64,000 bases of DNA from assembly GCA_024180945.1 (NCBI GenBank), contig JAKSGN010000037.1, forward strand, positions 687,501-751,500, in the 5' to 3' direction. A program made the translations under genes and the position numbers. This DNA is from Macrophomina tecta. Lineage: Eukaryota > Ascomycota > Dothideomycetes > Botryosphaeriales > Botryosphaeriaceae. This document shows, one piece after another, positions 46,361 through 57,719 of the stretch; position 1 is the first letter of the stretch, and every line of letters begins with the position of its first letter. The notes below the pieces were generated by a model, which worked only from the letters and a program-made list of their open reading frames with translations, searched no databases and was not told the origin of the DNA.

Positions 46361-48054
46361 TCAGGGACTTGCGGGCGGCGCCGATGTCTTCCTTTTCCTC
46401 CTGATCCGCATACTGACGTTTCCCCCACCCGACGGCATGGCCTCAGCCGGCGCCGCGATATCGTAATTGAGAACTATGTAGGCCAGCCACAGCTTGAGCA
46501 CGTCCGAGGCGAAGAAGCGGCCAGGACAGGTGGCCTTGCCGCGGCCAAAAGCGAGATACTCGTCGGTCGTAGCGATCATGGAGTTCCTCAAGAAAGCCTT
46601 GGTGAGCTCCTCTTCGCCGTCTTGGTGCTGCTGTCTCTGCGCCAATTCGACGAAGCGCCACGGCCTGAACTCGTCAGCGGCCTCAAACACGCTGTCGTCG
46701 CGGTGCATGGCGTCCACGGGCATGCCGACCCACGTGCCGCGGGGTAGCACGATGTCTCCGGAAGTGCCAGCGCCGCGGGGCAGCTTGATGCCCTCGGCCG
46801 CGTCGACGCAGCGCATGAGCGCGAGCCCGAAGCCATTGAAGGTGATGTGCCGCAGGACTTCCTTGATGAACGAGTCCAGATGCACCAGCGACGCCACCGA
46901 CTGGGCTGTCCACTCCTCGCCCTTGGCCACCGCGCCGGCCGCCTCGCTCTCGAGCACGGCAATGTCTTCTTTGCGTCCGACGAGCTTGCTCAGCACGGCG
47001 AATAGCGCGCCGGAAAGGGTCGCGAAGCTGAACCCGGAGAGGATCATGCTGAAGCGGGCCGATGCGACGTACGGGTCGCGATCCTTAGCGTCCTTGGACT
47101 TGGATACGGCCTTTATGTAATAGGACAGCAGGTCCGGCGGCGGCCCGCTGCCTGCTTTGCTCGACGCCCCGCCCACCGCGTCCATCTCTGCAAGTCGTCT
47201 TTGCACGAGCGGCACAAGCTGCCGGTCAAATTTCCACTTGTAGTAGTCGTGCTGCAGGGCCACTGCGCCGTACAGCACCGGGTACAGGATCTCGGGCACG
47301 AAGGCCGAGACTTTGTACGTGAACATGTTGGAGGTGCAGATGTACCTGATCGAGTTGTGCACAAAGGCTGTGTCGCGGTCGAGCCCATTGCCGTAGAACG
47401 CACCCACCAGCATCCTGGTCAATGGCATGGCTATGACGTCTTCCATGATGCTGGCGGTCGTCCAGAAGCCGTCGGCAGCAGCAGCCGAACCGCCAAGGCT
47501 CTCCTCTGCGAAGGATTGCTGGATCAGAGCCCATATGTCTGCAGGGCTGAAGCGCTTCAGGCCGGGCATCAGAGAATTATGCACAAACTCGCCCTTGGGC
47601 TGGTCTCGCAGCACGATGGATTGGACTTTCGTGTGGAGCGCCTTTTGTGGCGGTGTGCCCTTGTTATCCAACTCCTTGATGAACCATGGGAGATGCTCTG
47701 GCGGAACCGCCACGACACATCTGGACCACCAGCACGGAGTCACAAAGAATCGGCCGTTCTTGCTGTACTGTAGGAAGAGAAAAATGCGGTGTAAGCGACC
47801 GGTATTCACATCAGGTTGCAGTCGGAAACTCGGACCCTTTTATAACCGTCGAAAACCAGGCGCAGTCCATCTGTGCGGTTGCGCAGGCAGGCCCTTATCG
47901 TTGGGAAGAGCTCATTTCTCAAGCCCACCCAAGGTAGCGCTGACAATGCCCTTGCATCGTACCAAACATTCCAGCAGTAGCGGAGGACAACGGATGCTGC
48001 GCAGGCAGCAGAGACGAGCGCTAGCACGCCAAGCCCGGCTAAAAGTTGGTTCAT
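46361..48054 (-). CDS. cytochrome P450 monooxygenase E (CYP503/ent-kaurene-oxidase-like)
   Basis: The first exon starts at 48054 (MNQLLAGLGVLALVSAACAA, a membrane anchor). It continues through WVGLRNELFPTIRACLRNR to DGYKR. A GTCCGA...CTACAG intron then joins to YSKNGRFFVTP, the same junction position as in P450 D. Further landmarks are PPEHLPWFIKELD, ExxR in KEVLRHITF, the PWRF motif and the heme loop FGRGKATCPGRFFA with its Cys. The frame is open to a stop at 46361. Genes D and E share domain order, intron site and heme-loop wording, so they are a tail-to-tail paralogous pair. Their reaction in the pathway is unknown. Confidence 0.9.
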
Positions 48055-48429
48055 CGAGAATAAGATGATTATGAATTTTCTGAAAAGAGAACTGAGGCAA
48101 GTGACGAGCACAGAAATGGAGAAAACGTGAAGCCCCTCAAATAAGGCTGATTGCAGGGAGCACCTTGGACCCCACAAGGAGGTCGTGGAGAAATGATTAG
48201 GTGGCTTCCCTCAAGCTCAAAGAGCCACGAGTCTGCCTGTGGCTTGGCTTAAGAGGGCTCGCATGCAGGGGCGTATGCGGTGACGCTTAGGTCATCGAAT
48301 AAGCAACTAGAAACCGTTGTGGTAGAAGCCTGTGTATCTGCCGGACCGATTGTCTCTTTACCCTACTCCGGTCACTCGCCGGCATACAACTAGTAACCAC
48401 GGCACCCCATCCACTGCTTACGAGCTGCT
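48055..48429. other. intergenic, P450 E promoter
   Basis: About 375 bases between P450 E and the 3' end of the transporter. TGACGCTT near 48283 is a weak bZIP-like match. Nothing else was recognised. Confidence 0.5.
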
Positions 48430-50348
48430 CTAATTGTCCGGAACGGGCTCAATCTTGGCATGCTTCTCCTCCTTTTTCAGCGGGGTCCAGCTGACGAGAG
48501 CTGCTGACGGCAACACGCAGAATATCAGCACAACAGCGACTATCATGGCATGCCCTGTGGCCCGGTTGTACAGATCCAGCGCCGCCTTGAAGCCTGCTGA
48601 ATGCTTCAGGTCACACGCCGAGAAGGTGTCTGCGTTGGCGCCGGGCAAGATATCACCCAGGCCAGCTAACTTGCCAATGTACACGACCTGTGCCACAAAG
48701 ATGAAGATGGCAGCACCAAGAATGCGCGCGACCATGGCGACCGAGGAGCCAAAGGCGACGTCTCCAGCGTCAAGCGCCACCTGCACGCCGACGATGGACA
48801 GCTGCAGGCCCATGCCGCAGCCGAAGCCGTAGGGGATCTGGTAGCCGATCCAGCGGGCAGGGCCGGCATCCGTCTCGAGGAAACGGAGCAGCACAGCGCC
48901 GGCGCAGGCGATGGCGGCACCAGCCAGCATGAACGGCGGCAGGCGGCGGCAGACCAGCGACGCGCCCACGCCGCTAATGACGGAGCCGCCGATGAGGGCA
49001 ATCAGCGAGGGCATCAGCATCAGCGCCGAGCCGCGCGGCGAGGCACACTTGACCGTCTGGAACCAGGGCGGCAGCTGGTAGTAGACGACAGCCTCTGACG
49101 CTTTCATGAAGAAGCCGTACAGCAGACAGGCGGAGAAGGAGCGCTTGCCGAACATGTGCGGGGGAAAGGTTGCCGCGGCGCCCTTGCGGTGCTGGTGGAA
49201 GCCTGCGGCGGCGAGCAGCACGGCGAAGGCGACCAGAAGGCCCACCAGGGCACCGATGCGGTCCTGCCCGATCTGCTGCACGCCGAAAAGCAAGCAAAGG
49301 ATGCTGGCAGTTAGCAACGCGCCGCCGTCGAGGTCCAGCCGTGCGATCTTTTCAGCCCACGTCGTGCTTGCTGAGGCTTCTTCGCGGTCGCCGCACCCGC
49401 GGTATAGTAGCAGTACTGGCGCGGCGACAAGGGCGGCAACAGGCAAGTTAATCCAGAAGGCCCAGCGCCAGCCGATGCCCGACGCCAGCACGCCGCCTAC
49501 GATGGGGCCGAGGATGGTGGCAAGCGTCTCGAAGACGCCAACCAAGCCGTTGCACAGCGGGCGAAGGTGTTCGGGGATGACGTGGTAGGATATGCTGGGA
49601 GTCTCTCCTCGTCAGCGATCCGGATCTTTGGCCGCACTGGAGAGGGCAAGCACGGACATTATGGTTCCCGTCGTCATTCCACCGCTGCCTAGTCCGCAGA
49701 GCGTTCTGCTGGCGATGAACATGGCCGAGGAGTTGGAAAGGGCGCACATAACAGATGATACTGCAAAAAGCACGACCGAAGCGGTGAAGGTACCCCGGAC
49801 TGAGAACTCGGAGTACAACTTGCCCAGAATCGGCTGGGATGCTCCGAGCGCAAATAAGCTGGAAAGCATCGAGTTAGCTGTCCGCCTCTGTCCTCATTTT
49901 GCACCATGCCACCACATCTGACTTTCCATTTCATCCTTTCCTTCATTTGCGTGCAGAATGGGCTCACTCACAAAGACGACCCGTACCACCCTGTGTCGCC
50001 CATGGTTTTGAAGTCAGCTGCTAGCACTGGAATCAGATTCGGGATGACGCTGGAGTCCTGCACACATGGTCAGTCTTTTCTGCCAACCCCCAAGCATAAC
50101 CGCGGTGGACTTGCGAAGCCGCAGATAAACAGTGCCAGGCCCAGTGCAATCACAAGAATGGTCAAGCGGACTGGCGTTAACGGCTCTGCTGGTGAGGATT
50201 GCTCCTGCTCCCCTGATTGCACAGATGACGGTGAGTGTTGCCCGCATGCCTTCTCTGGCACCAGCTCAAATTCGCGCTCGACTATCCCTTCCGAACTCGC
50301 CCTGGTATTTGCGAGCTCGATATCGCTTGAGCTGGAAGGCTGAGACAT
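48430..50348 (-). CDS. MFS drug/toxin efflux transporter (TOXA-like)
   Basis: Integral plasma-membrane exporter of the DHA14 type. The start at 50348 (MSQPSSSSDIELANTR) gives a polar cytosolic N-terminus. The first helix is TILVIALGLALFICGF. Introns then separate DSSVIPNLIPVLAADFK...WYGSS, the loop and helices around GKLYSEFS, the motif ASRTLCGLGSGGM, and the long last exon from FETLATILGPIVGGVLASGI. The WRWAFWINLP motif of this family is present. The C-terminus is hydrophobic to FCVLPSAALVSW and ends in a charged tail. It is divergent from the NRPS with about 0.7 kb between starts. It probably exports the peptide and contributes to self-protection, as TOXA does for HC-toxin. One intron acceptor near 49890 is uncertain. 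Confidence 0.9.
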
Positions 50349-51082
50349 GTTTAGGGGTTGATGTGAAAGGTAAAAGGGCAAAATGTATGACAGTATTGGA
50401 AAGTTGTCCAAACGCGACGGAAAATTAATCTCTTCTTTTCTTTTTCTCTCACTTTTCCAGGGGCAATGAATGCCGATTGCATGCTACTTATAGTCCATAT
50501 AGGGGAGGCAGTGCAGCCGCAGGGTCTCCAGTGTTTCCGCTCGCACCCATAGCAGCTGCCCCCACCCGCCACATGCGTCGCCCAAAATCTGGCAGAGCTC
50601 GGATGATTGCCGCTCTTTCCTCCGAGGACCATGCGCCCCCAGTACCGTATGCACATGGCGTTGCGTTCTCGTCCTCGATAAGTGGCTGATCGTAACCTTG
50701 CAGTCAGAGGAGGCGGAGGCGGCGCGTATTCAGTCCGGCGTCCCACATGAGGTCAGCAACGGGTCGGGCCGGCCATGAGGTCAGCAACCGCCTAACGGTA
50801 GCAACACGGATCATAGCAAAACGTTTCGACAGCAATGCAAGAAGGTTCACAGGAAATTTACTGTATTGATTCAAGGAGTGCTGAACGATCCCGGCACTTC
50901 AACATGGAGCCAACGAAGCGTGATAGGAATCAGATACTTCGTCTCCCTTCTCCGTGCAAGACGCGCCAAACCGGCAGGTCAAGTATCGTGTGGAATTGTC
51001 CCCAACAAAACAGAACTGCGAGCATCACGGGCTCGTTGCTGGGAGCACTGCAAAGGAAGGAAAAATAACAGACAAACACGAG
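50349..51082. promoter_or_regulatory. divergent MFS / NRPS promoter
   Basis: About 730 bases. It contains a 15-base direct repeat (CATGAGGTCAGCAAC at 50746-50760 and 50774-50788) with starts 28 bases apart. This is a candidate regulator site for the paired exporter and synthetase. No exact TGACGTGA box was seen here. Confidence 0.45.
50746..50788 (+). repeat. 15-bp direct repeat in MFS/NRPS promoter
   Basis: CATGAGGTCAGCAAC occurs twice without mismatch, separated by 13 bases, about 300 bases upstream of the NRPS start. The spacing of just under three helical turns would suit a dimeric regulator. Confidence 0.6.
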
Positions 51083-54000
51083 ATGAAGGGACCACAAGGA
51101 GACATTGTTATTGGGGCGTCCCGCGGTCATTGCTGTCGAGACAGCACGGCAGATGCAGAAACACCGAACAAAATGGGCAAATCCACCTTTGAGCTCGAAC
51201 CTACCGTCGATGAGAAAAAGGCGTACTGGAACGAAAAACTTCGCGGAGTGAACAGCACTCCCTTTCCCGGCGTCGCCACATGGAATACATCCGGGCCTCA
51301 CGCCTCAACCGTTCACGGCAGCGCAGTGATCCAGGAAGGCGTGGGGAAAGCCGTCGCTGCGCTGGACGCTCTTGTCCTCGCTTCGTGGGCACTCACCGTT
51401 TCCACCTACATGGCTGATTCGGACGTCTGCTTTGGCGTCATTGCTGCCCACTCCAGCTGCTCCTCGCAGTCAGTACTCATGCCGAGGAGGCTGGCCATCG
51501 ACGGCGACATGTCGACGAACCAGCTGCTGGCGCACGTGCGGCACGAGTCCGAGTACAGCAATCGGTTCAAGATGAAGATCGACGATATCGCCTCCATCAG
51601 CCACGACACGCGCCGCGCCTGCCAGTTTGGTAGTGTAATTGCACTTCCATCCTCACCGGCACCTGCTGGATCGGTGCGCCACGCAGCAGGCCAAGGTGCA
51701 CTGCTAGTCACATGTGCGCCGCAAGACCCAAGCAAGCAGCGGCAGCAGCAGCAGCAGCAGCGCTGCCTAGAGGTGACGCTGTGCTCGAATGTAGACGCAA
51801 TGTTTGCAAGGCGGGTGCTCAACACGCTGACGCACGTCTTGGGCATCCTCTCCTCGCACACCACCTCCTCAGCACCGCTGTCCGGCCTGCGCATCGTAAC
51901 ACCCAGCGACCAGGCCGAACTATTGGCACAAGCGCGTGCACAGCTGCCGCGCCGAGTCTCGCAGCTCGCGCACGACCTGATTGCGGCGCAGACGGCACGG
52001 CACCCGGGGCACACGGCGGTCGACGCATGGGACGGCGCCCTTACGTACGAGCGGCTGGATGCCCTCTCCGCGAGGGTGGCGCGCTGTCTACGGGCGCGGG
52101 GCGTGGGCCGTGAGACGGCGGTGCCGGTGCTGTTTGAGAAGAGCCGGTGGGCGGTGGTCGCGATGCTCGGCGTGTGGAAGGCCGGCGCCTTCTACGTGCC
52201 GCTGGACGCCGGGCACCCGCTGCAGCGGCTGCAGGCCCAGGTGCGTGAGCTTGGGGCTGCTCTTTTACTGTGCTCGGGAGCGCATCGCGCAACGGCGGAG
52301 ATGGCAGGGTGCGAAGTGCTGGTGGTGGGGATGCAGGAGGAAGAGGTGTTGCTGGACGATGCGCCGGCCCCTGCGGCCGATGCGGCTCTGGCGGAGCCTG
52401 GTAACCTCGCATACACCATCTACACCTCCGGCAGCACGGGAACTCCAAAGGGCGTCATGGTCGAGCATGCGGCGCTGAGCTCGGCCCTCGTTGCCATCGG
52501 CGAGCACCTGAAGCTTGATGCCGGTTCGCGCGTTCTGCAACTGTCCGCCTTCACGTTCGACGTTTCGGTCTTTGAGATGTTCTGCACACTGGCCTTTGGC
52601 GGCTGCGTGTGCTTGCCCTCAGAAGACCAGAAGATGAACGACCTGGCCGGCTTCATCGAGGCGTTCGGTGTGCACCTCGTCGTCTTCACGCCCTCGCTTG
52701 CGCGGTCCATCGCGCCCGAGAGCGTGCCAACCCTGCGTACCGTCATTCTGGGCGGCGAACCGATGCTGCCGAGCGACAAAGACCGGTGGTGCCGCCCGAA
52801 TGTGCCACTGAGAAACGCGTACGGGCCCACCGAGACGACTATCGCCTGCTCGCTGCATGAGACGACTGCCTCCACGCAGGCCGATACGATAGGGAGTAGT
52901 GGCCTGGGCTGCCGGTTCTGGGTCGTGAACCACATCAATGCCAACGAGCTGTCGCCGATCGGGGCCATCGGCGAGCTCTGCGTCGAAGGCCCAAACGTAG
53001 CGCGAGGCTATCTAAACGACGTGGACAAGACGGCGGGCGCATTCTCAGAGAGGCCGGCATGGCTTGCTCCCGACGAGCCCGCCTACCGGGCCTACCGCAC
53101 TGGAGACTTGGTGTGCTACAGGCCCGACGGTACCTTGCGTTACGTAGGTCGCAAGGACGCGCAGGTGAAGGTGCGCGGCCAGCGAGTCGAGCTGGGCGAG
53201 ATCGAAGACGCAATCAGGAAGCACCTCCCCGGACCAACGGCTGCGGTGGCCGTCGAGCTGATCAAACCGCCCGGCATGACCAGGAAGCTCCTGGTGGCGG
53301 GCCTTGCTCTGGGCGATGCGTTCCAGGGCCTCGACCATCCAGAGACCAGGCAAGCGATGCTCGTGCTAACATCTGCGCTCAGGCCGCGCCTCGAAAAGAC
53401 ATTGCCGGGGCACATGATACCTGAAGGGTACATTCCGCTCCCCCAGCTGCCCATGAACAGCTCCGGGAAACTGGACCGGAGGGCATTGCGGGACGAGCTC
53501 TCCTCCCTCAGCCAGGATGGCATCCTCTCCTTTTCAACCAGTCCCCGCGCGAAAAACGAGTCCCAGGCGGAGAGCGATATCGAGGCGCTCTTGCGGGACG
53601 CTTGCAGCTTTATTTTGAACGTAGCGCCGTCGACGGTGGCTCTCGAAAAGTCCTTCGCGGAAGTTGGTGGCGACTCCATAACGGCAATGCAAGTAGCGGC
53701 CAAGCTCCGAGCGACTCAGAAGAGCCTCAAGGTCGTTGATCTACTGCGCAGCCCATCCCTGCGCGATGCCGCAGCCGCTGTGCGCGACCTGGTCCAGGAG
53801 GCGCCGACGCTGCTGCGGGAGGAGCTAGCGGGGAAGCCCTTTGTGCTCTCACCGATCCAGCGCGTGTTCATGGACTTCGCGCGCGCCCCGCAGGACTGGA
53901 ACCACTACCACCAGAGCATGCTCATGAGGCTGACAGTTCGCAAGAGCGCCGCCCAGGTGGACAGGGCAGTAGCGTGGCTCGTGGAGCGGCATTCCATGTT

Positions 54001-56406
54001 GCGGGCGAGGTTCAGTCGCGCGCCGTCCGGACAGTGGATGCAGCACATCGACCCGTCGCCCGCCATCCCCTACGTCCTGAACATGCACGGCCCAGCAACT
54101 TCTGTACACGAGAGGGACGCGATCATGCAGCAATCGAGAAAGAGCCTGGACATAGAGCAGGGGCCGTTGATGCGCATTGACGTGTTCGACCATCCCGATG
54201 ACGCTGACCCTCAACTGCTGTTCATCGTCATCCACCACCTGGTCGTGGACCTGGTCTCCTGGCGGATCATGATTAGCGAGCTGCAGCAAGCTTTTACCAC
54301 GGGCTTCCCAGAGCTGGATCGGCCTTTCGCGTTCCAGGCCTGGGCAGAGTTGCAAGAGCGCCGCTGCCACGATGCGTCGCTGGGAGGCCCTGAGGCGGCG
54401 CTTCCCATAGCCGTGCCTCCGCCGGACCTGGCCTTCTGGGGCATGGACGGCGTGAGCAACCTGCACGGCGCCGTGCGCAAAGCTACCTTCGCTCTCGCAC
54501 CACAACTGACCCGCAGCGTGCTCCACGAGCACCATGGTCCGCTTCGCACAGAGCCGATCGATTTGCTGTTGGCGGCGCTGTTCTTGTCCTTCAGGCAGAC
54601 ATTCCCCGAGCGAGAAGCACCCACAATCATCAACGAAAGCCATGGGCGAGAGGCCTGGGACGAGAGCATCGACCTCACACGCACGGTTGGTTGGTTCACG
54701 ACCATGTACCCCATCCACGTCGCCGGCATTCAACCAGACGACATAACGGATGCCGTGAGGAGGATCAAGGACGTTCGGAGGAGCATTCCGAGCAACGGGT
54801 GGCAGTACTTCAGCAGCCGCAGCCTGACGGCGGCTGGACGCGAGCGCTTCCAGCACGATCTGCCGGCGGAGGTGGCCTTCAACCACGAGGGCAGCTACCA
54901 GCTGGTCGAGCGCGCGCAGTCGGTGCTGCTGCCGGAGCGGTGGACAGCCGGCGAGGCACTGGCGGACGCCAGCCCCACGCTCCCCCGCTTCAACCTGTTT
55001 GAGATCTCGTCAACGGTGCTGGCGGAGAGACTGCAGTTCACCTTCGTCTGGCACCCCGCCATGAGCCACCAAGACCGCATTGCTGACTGGATGGCCGCGA
55101 TCCCGGACACGCTCGAGCGCATCTGCGCGGCACTGGCCGCGGAGCCTGGCCAACTCACGCGCAGCGACGTGCCGCAGATGGATGTCGATTATCCTGCCCT
55201 GGCCGCCCTCTCGCGCAGCATACTGGCCGTGCCTGGAATCAACGGTCTGGATGCCATCGAGGATGTCTATCCTTGCTCGCCAATCCAGGAGTCGCTGGGC
55301 ATCAGCCTGGCCCGGTTCAAGGACGTTTACGAGGTCGAGATCACGTGGGAGGTTCAGACTGCAACAGGAAAGCCAGTAGAGCCTCAGCGCTTGGAGAAGG
55401 CGTGGGCGCAAGCGGTCGCCCGTCATCCCGCGCTTAGGACCATATTCCTCGAGAGCGTCCAGCCCGACGCAATGCTCGATCAGGTCGTCTTGAAAAGGTA
55501 TGCCCCCGAATGCTTGCGGTTGCACGCCGAGGACGCTGCGGCGCTGGCCTTAAGCCATCCTAGGCGGGAGGGCAAGAGCGATCTCCGCCGCCCGGCACAC
55601 AGGATGCTGATCTGCTCGGACGACGATGGACGCACGTTCTGCCGGCTGGAGGTGACGCACTTGGTGTCCGATGGCATGTCCATCCTCCCGCTGCTCCGAG
55701 ATGTATCGCTTGCATACGAAGGCAGGCTAGAAACGAGGAACGGGCCGCGCTACGCGGACTTCGTGCGCTACGTGCGCGACGAGCAGAGCCGCAAAGACAG
55801 TATCGCGTACTGGGCGGAGTATCTGCGCGGCGCTGAGCCGTGCGTCTTTCCCGTCATGACCGACTCGATCCCCGAATCGAACGAGCAGCGCGAGACGGCG
55901 GTGCGCCTCGATGCCGGCTATTCGCAGCTGCTCGCCGTCGTCTCGCAAGCGGGGCTGACGCTGCCAACGCTGTTCCAGATGGTGTGGGCGTTGACGCTGC
56001 AGCGCTACACAAGCCGCGACGAGGTCGTCTTCGGTGATCTCGCGTCCGGACGAGACGCGCCAATTCCCGGCATCCACGACGCCGTAGGGCCATTTATAGG
56101 CATGCTGGTGCACCGTGTGGATTTGTCGACGGATGCGCCCGCGCTCGAGACGATGCGCCGGATCCAGGCCGAAGCGCTGCAGGGCGCGGACAAGCAGGCG
56201 TGCTCACTGGCCGACATGCACCATGCGCTGGGCCTGGCGGATGCGGCTCTGTTCAACGCCGGCACCTCTTTCCAGGCGCTGCTGGGCGAGCAGACGCAGC
56301 GCGGCTCCGCTCTCACCTTCACCGAGGCTGCGCGGCGAGACCCCACCGAGTACGACGTGTCGCTCATCGTGGAGACGGGCGAGCAGAACGTATGCGTCTC
56401 GCTGTA
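51083..56406 (+). CDS. nonribosomal peptide synthetase, segment 1 (partial C-A-T-E-C), truncated by a transposon
   Basis: N-terminal part of a multimodular cytosolic NRPS. The open frame begins at about 50954, but the first ATGs are 51083 and 51173. A truncated condensation-like stretch (KKAYWNEKLRG, then CFGVIAAHSS) is followed by adenylation domain 1: YTIYTSGSTGTPKGV, FTFDVSVFEMF, NAYGPTETTIA, YRTGDLVCYRPDG, NSSGKLDRRAL. Carrier domain 1 has the pantetheine Ser in VGGDSITAMQ. An epimerase domain (HHLVVDLVSWR) means module 1 delivers a D-amino acid. A condensation domain follows (IEDVYPCSPIQE, THLVSDGMS). The frame is open until the Tc1 element at 56407 and then reads into it to a stop at 56531-56533. 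An epimerase after the first module is the HTS1 (HC-toxin) and Aps1 (apicidin) arrangement. Family assignment is firm; product assignment is inference. Confidence 0.93.
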
Positions 56407-57719
56407 CCGCACCCGTGCAAAAGTCAGGGCGCACGGCCAAGACGCTAATTATCCTGCCACCAACACCAATACTTTGGAGTCGTATTATTCAACAAGGAGT
56501 TGCTCAAATGCAGTAAGAGTTGATTCTTTATAAAGCTAGGCTACCAGCGAGTTTGATAGCCACCAGCTTGAATAACATCTACAAGCCGTTGTGGCATACT
56601 TTTACAAAGCGCTTTAAGGCTTGGTTTTTCCACCAATGCGTATGCCCTAGGTAACCACTCAGCTAGTAACGCCTCCACGCGCTCAGGATTCTTCTCAAGC
56701 TCAATAAATGGCGCAATCTCTTGAAGCTTCATCTTTAGTGGCCACCAAAGGTATTCCTGGAGGTTTAGATCAGGCGAATATAGGGGGTGAGTAATGCACC
56801 TAATTTGGTGATCACGCAGCCATTTCTTCACCCGGTTCGCCCGATAAATACCAGCACCATCTTGTAACCAGTATATACTATAGTCGTAGTTTCTTGGTAC
56901 CTATTCCTCCAGTACTTTGATATAGGATTTGGCAGTATAGCCTTGCCTAGGAGAGTCCAAATCACGCTCTATAACGTGTAAATCAGACACCCCTAGCTGG
57001 CCTGAAAAGCCACCCCATACCATACATCTTGCCTTCTTGCCAAGTGGCCGTGTATTAAGCCGGCTTTGGTCCCACTTTTGCTGGCCAGGCGTACGGAAAA
57101 CCCAGCTTGGTGCGTGGCCAGAGCCCTGCTCAACTGAGCACTCATTACCGAACGTAACCCTCATCCACCATCTCCAGCTCTTATACCGGTATTTCTTTGC
57201 ATATTGGTACCGAATGCGGGCATTCGCTTGAGAGATCCAAGGCCGATTCTTTGCACGCCATTTGGTAATATGGTTCTTGCGTAGAATACGCCTGAGCGTA
57301 TCTTTATGGATAGATAACTGGAGTTGCTTAATCACCTGGCTGTGCTTAAGTTTTGGGAACCGGTTAACAAAACGAATAATCTGGCGCTCCGTGCGAAGGC
57401 TGACTTTGGGGGGACGGCCAGTACGAAGTGTTAGATCAATCTGGCCAGTCGTATTGTAGTGGTTGATGCAGCTCCTAATTGCGTGTTCTGAGAAGCGAGT
57501 CTCACGGGCAATTTGACGCCCAGATTTACCATCTTGCGATTGTGTAATAACCGAAACTCGTTGATCATGTGAAAGCTGATGCCTTTGCCTAGCATTGCCT
57601 GAAATTTCGCGTCCAAAGATGCGCTGCATGGTGGTGTAATGAGGCAAGGGATGAAGAGGGTACGTTGTTGTTTTGACTCGTGCACGTCCGTGCGCCCTGA
57701 CTTTTGCACGGGTGCGGTA
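56405..57719 (-). mobile_element. Tc1/mariner-type DNA transposon inserted in the NRPS
   Basis: An element of 1311 bases (56407-57717) flanked by TA on both sides. It has perfect 30-base terminal inverted repeats starting CCGCACCCGTGCAAAAGTCA. Removing the element and one TA keeps the host NRPS frame and brings the two halves of a condensation domain together. It carries one minus-strand transposase gene that is defective. The perfect inverted repeats suggest a recent insertion. Confidence 0.93.
56541..57647 (-). pseudogene. Tc1/mariner transposase, defective
   Basis: Minus-strand gene of about 368 codons. The N-terminal helix-turn-helix region (LSHDQRVSVITQSQDGKSGR, then IARETRF) and a second DNA-binding part (LRTGRPPKVSLRTE) precede the DDE catalytic core. 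WGGFSGQLGVSDLHVIERD, QDGAGIYRA (second Asp) and YSPDLNLQEYLWW (Glu) are present. Two defects are visible. The first catalytic Asp is Asn in FGNECSVEQG (AAT). A TAG after SYIKVLEE splits the gene into 248 and 96 codons in the same frame. Both changes are C/T-type transitions. The copy cannot move itself and must have been mobilised in trans or mutated after insertion. Confidence 0.88.
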
